Positions 14,894 to 15,864 of a stretch of 15,864 bases of DNA are shown piece by piece. The translations under genes and the position numbers were made by a program. The stretch comes from Pseudomonadota bacterium (GTDB lineage: Bacteria > Pseudomonadota > Alphaproteobacteria > CACIAM-22H2). Positions within the stretch are counted from its first letter, which is position 1; every line of letters begins with the position of its first letter. The DNA lies in the NCBI GenBank assembly GCA_020161965.1, contig JAIUNH010000029.1, positions 1 to 15,864 of the forward strand. Direction: 5' to 3'. The notes below the pieces were generated by a model that saw nothing but the letters and a program-made list of their open reading frames with translations, had not been told where the DNA came from and made no database searches.

Positions 14894-15597
14894 GCGGTCT
14901 TGAATTCGCGGACCATCGCTTTGAGACGCGCGGGTGCGGCGATCGTCAAACCGCCGCCTTCCTTCACCACGATGTTCTTGCGCGCGAGTTCGGAGAATAC
15001 GCGCGCCACCGTTTCGCGCGTCGTCGAAACGCGCGCGGCGATATCGCCATGCACGGGGATCGGCTTGATCACGAGCTTGCCGGAAACCGGTTTGGCGAGG
15101 CGCAAGATCTCGGCATAGACGCGGTTATGGGCGCCGAGCGTCGAGAGATCGAGAATACGTTCGGTCGCCACGCGGACCATCGCCGCCATCCGGCGCAGCA
15201 AGGCGAGCGTGGCGGCGGGGGCGGTTACCGCGACGTCGAGAAATACCTGACGCGGCAGGATGGCGCAGAGCGTTTGCTCCAACGCTTCGACCGAGGCCGA
15301 ACGCGGGCCGCCGTCGATCGCCGCGAGTTCGCCGACACAGCCGCCCGGGCCCATCTCGTCGAACGCGACCTCGCGCCCCGATTCCGAATGGATGACGACG
15401 CGCACCGATCCGGCGACGACGAAATACACGTCCGTTTCCGGCGCCTCGCGGTCGATGACGCTCGCCCCCTTCGGAAACTCGCGCCAGCGGCAGCGCGCTT
15501 CGATCGCGGCGCGTTGCGCCCCGCTCAACGCCGCGAAAAGGTCGATTTTCGCCAGACTGCGCGCCGCACCGGTCGGACCGGATTTACCTTTCGCCAT
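14890..15597 (-). CDS. Crp/Fnr-family transcriptional regulator
   Basis: A 235-residue regulator. Residues about 20-125 form the cyclic-nucleotide-binding beta-roll, with the phosphate-binding segment GELAAIDGGPRSASVEA (89-105); E90, R99 and S100 are the residues that hold cAMP in E. coli Crp, so ligand binding is plausible. A dimer helix follows (about 128-158), then a winged helix-turn-helix at about 180-220 (HGDIAARVSTTRETVARVFS). There is no N-terminal cysteine cluster for an Fe-S centre, which argues against the Fnr type. ATG 15597 is preceded by AAGG. It is divergent from the MaoC-type gene, a layout common for a regulator and its target, and shares the 105-nt control region with it. 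Confidence 0.88.
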   Translation of the reverse strand: MAKGKSGPTGAARSLAKIDLFAALSGAQRAAIEARCRWREFPKGASVIDREAPETDVYFVVAGSVRVVIHSESGREVAFDEMGPGGCVGELAAIDGGPRSASVEALEQTLCAILPRQVFLDVAVTAPAATLALLRRMAAMVRVATERILDLSTLGAHNRVYAEILRLAKPVSGKLVIKPIPVHGDIAARVSTTRETVARVFSELARKNIVVKEGGGLTIAAPARLKAMVREFKTA

Positions 15598-15625
15598 GGT
15601 GCCTTACCTTAGTTCCGGGGGATGA

Positions 15626-15654
15626 TTGCCGCTCCACCGGGCGATGGCTATAGT
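15626..15654 (+). promoter_or_regulatory. Sigma70-type promoter for the MaoC-type gene
   Basis: TTGCCG at 15626-15631 and TATAGT at 15649-15654 with an exact 17-nt spacer. Four of six and five of six bases match consensus. It lies 48 nt before the ATG at 15703 and predicts a start of transcription near 15661. Confidence 0.55.
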
Positions 15655-15665
15655 CGCAAGCCGTT

Positions 15666-15680
15666 TATTGCGCTGCAATA
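15666..15680. promoter_or_regulatory. 15-bp palindrome, candidate operator in the Crp/MaoC divergent region
   Basis: TATTGC-GCT-GCAATA has perfect 6-bp arms with a 3-nt centre. It lies just downstream of the predicted transcription start of the MaoC-type gene, where a bound repressor would block transcription. It differs from the Crp consensus; which protein binds is unknown. Confidence 0.45.
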
Positions 15681-15702
15681 CCAGACGGGATTGGACCCGA
15701 AG

Positions 15703-15864
15703 ATGAGTACGAACGACGAGTTGCACGGCCTTTATTTCGAAGATCTCCATGTCGGCCAGACCGCCGTCTATGCGCGCACGCTGACCGAGACGGATATCGT
15801 GCTGTTCGCGGGCGTGACGGGCGACAACAATCCGGTCCATATCAACGAAGTCTTCGCCAAGGAA
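15703..15864 (+). CDS. MaoC-family dehydratase, N-terminal part (3' end outside window)
   Basis: Fifty-four codons are visible before the window ends. The segment YFEDLHVGQTAVYARTLTET followed by DIVLFAGVTGDNNPVHINEVFA is the N-terminal signature of MaoC/PhaJ-type hot-dog hydratases. D and H in GDNNPVHIN are the catalytic pair that hydrates trans-2-enoyl-CoA to (R)-3-hydroxyacyl-CoA, for fatty-acid or polyhydroxyalkanoate metabolism. Substrate range cannot be judged from the fragment. The Shine-Dalgarno (GAAG) is weak and very close to the ATG; the promoter at 15626-15654 supports the gene start. Confidence 0.85.
   Translation, partial: MSTNDELHGLYFEDLHVGQTAVYARTLTETDIVLFAGVTGDNNPVHINEVFAKE

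Noticed and set aside
14032..15612. A 526-codon plus-strand open frame across the aldolase and Crp genes
   Set aside because: It runs out of frame through the aldolase gene and antisense to the Crp-type gene, both of which have clear motifs.
15666..15680. Crp-binding site in the Crp/MaoC region
   Set aside because: The palindrome does not match TGTGA-N6-TCACA; kept only as an operator for an unknown protein.
1..15864. CRISPR array, tRNA or rRNA gene, insertion sequence or prophage
   Set aside because: No direct-repeat array, cloverleaf with CCA end, transposase or phage gene could be found by eye on either strand.

Overview
The window is GC-rich and densely packed, with no tRNA, rRNA, CRISPR array or transposase that I could recognise. 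Codon usage and gene families suggest an alphaproteobacterium, perhaps Rhodospirillales-like: a receiver/PAS_5-type regulator, DUF4394, YHYH, FemAB-like and Crp/MaoC genes, plus small intergenic palindromes of the CCTGAGCTTGTCGAAGG and CCTCATGGT...ACCATGAGG types. This placement is inference from family content, not phylogeny.

Left part (1-5751). A response regulator with a PAS-like output domain runs off the left edge (minus strand). A divergently transcribed secreted DUF4394 protein follows (plus). Next is a tight five-gene minus-strand run read from 5751 down to 1672: SpoU-type RNA methyltransferase, 2OG-Fe(II) oxygenase, secreted four-cysteine protein of unknown function, stand-alone PilZ protein, and secreted YHYH protein. 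Gaps in this run are 16 nt or less, or the genes overlap, so it is probably one operon. It joins RNA modification, small-molecule oxidation, c-di-GMP binding and two exported proteins.

Middle (5752-9489). thrS encodes a threonyl-tRNA synthetase that starts at the editing domain and lacks the usual N-terminal TGS domain. Two different inverted repeats separate it from a convergent minus-strand pair, a FemAB-like aminoacyl/acyltransferase and a translationally coupled 62-residue membrane protein. A decayed gene follows at about 9001-9489. It is a paralogue of the next gene, carries an in-frame TGA where the paralogue has Trp, and has no start codon at the expected place.

Right-middle (9556-12874). 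This is the most unusual part. A 333-residue helical protein of no family I recognise is followed 46 nt later by a membrane hybrid histidine kinase in which every phosphotransfer centre is altered: Gln for the phospho-accepting His, Asp for the N-box Asn, degenerate G1 and G2 boxes, and Glu for the receiver phospho-acceptor Asp. It looks like a complete pseudo-kinase whose reading frame is intact.

Right end (12882-15864). An RRM-type RNA-binding protein (minus), a small Ala/Ser/Gly-rich protein (minus), a class II aldolase/adducin-family gene (plus) with a strong Shine-Dalgarno and a 17-bp palindrome in its leader, a Crp/Fnr regulator (minus, overlapping the aldolase gene by 4 nt at the 3' ends), and the start of a MaoC-type hydratase gene (plus) with a good sigma70-like promoter and a 15-bp palindrome just downstream of it.
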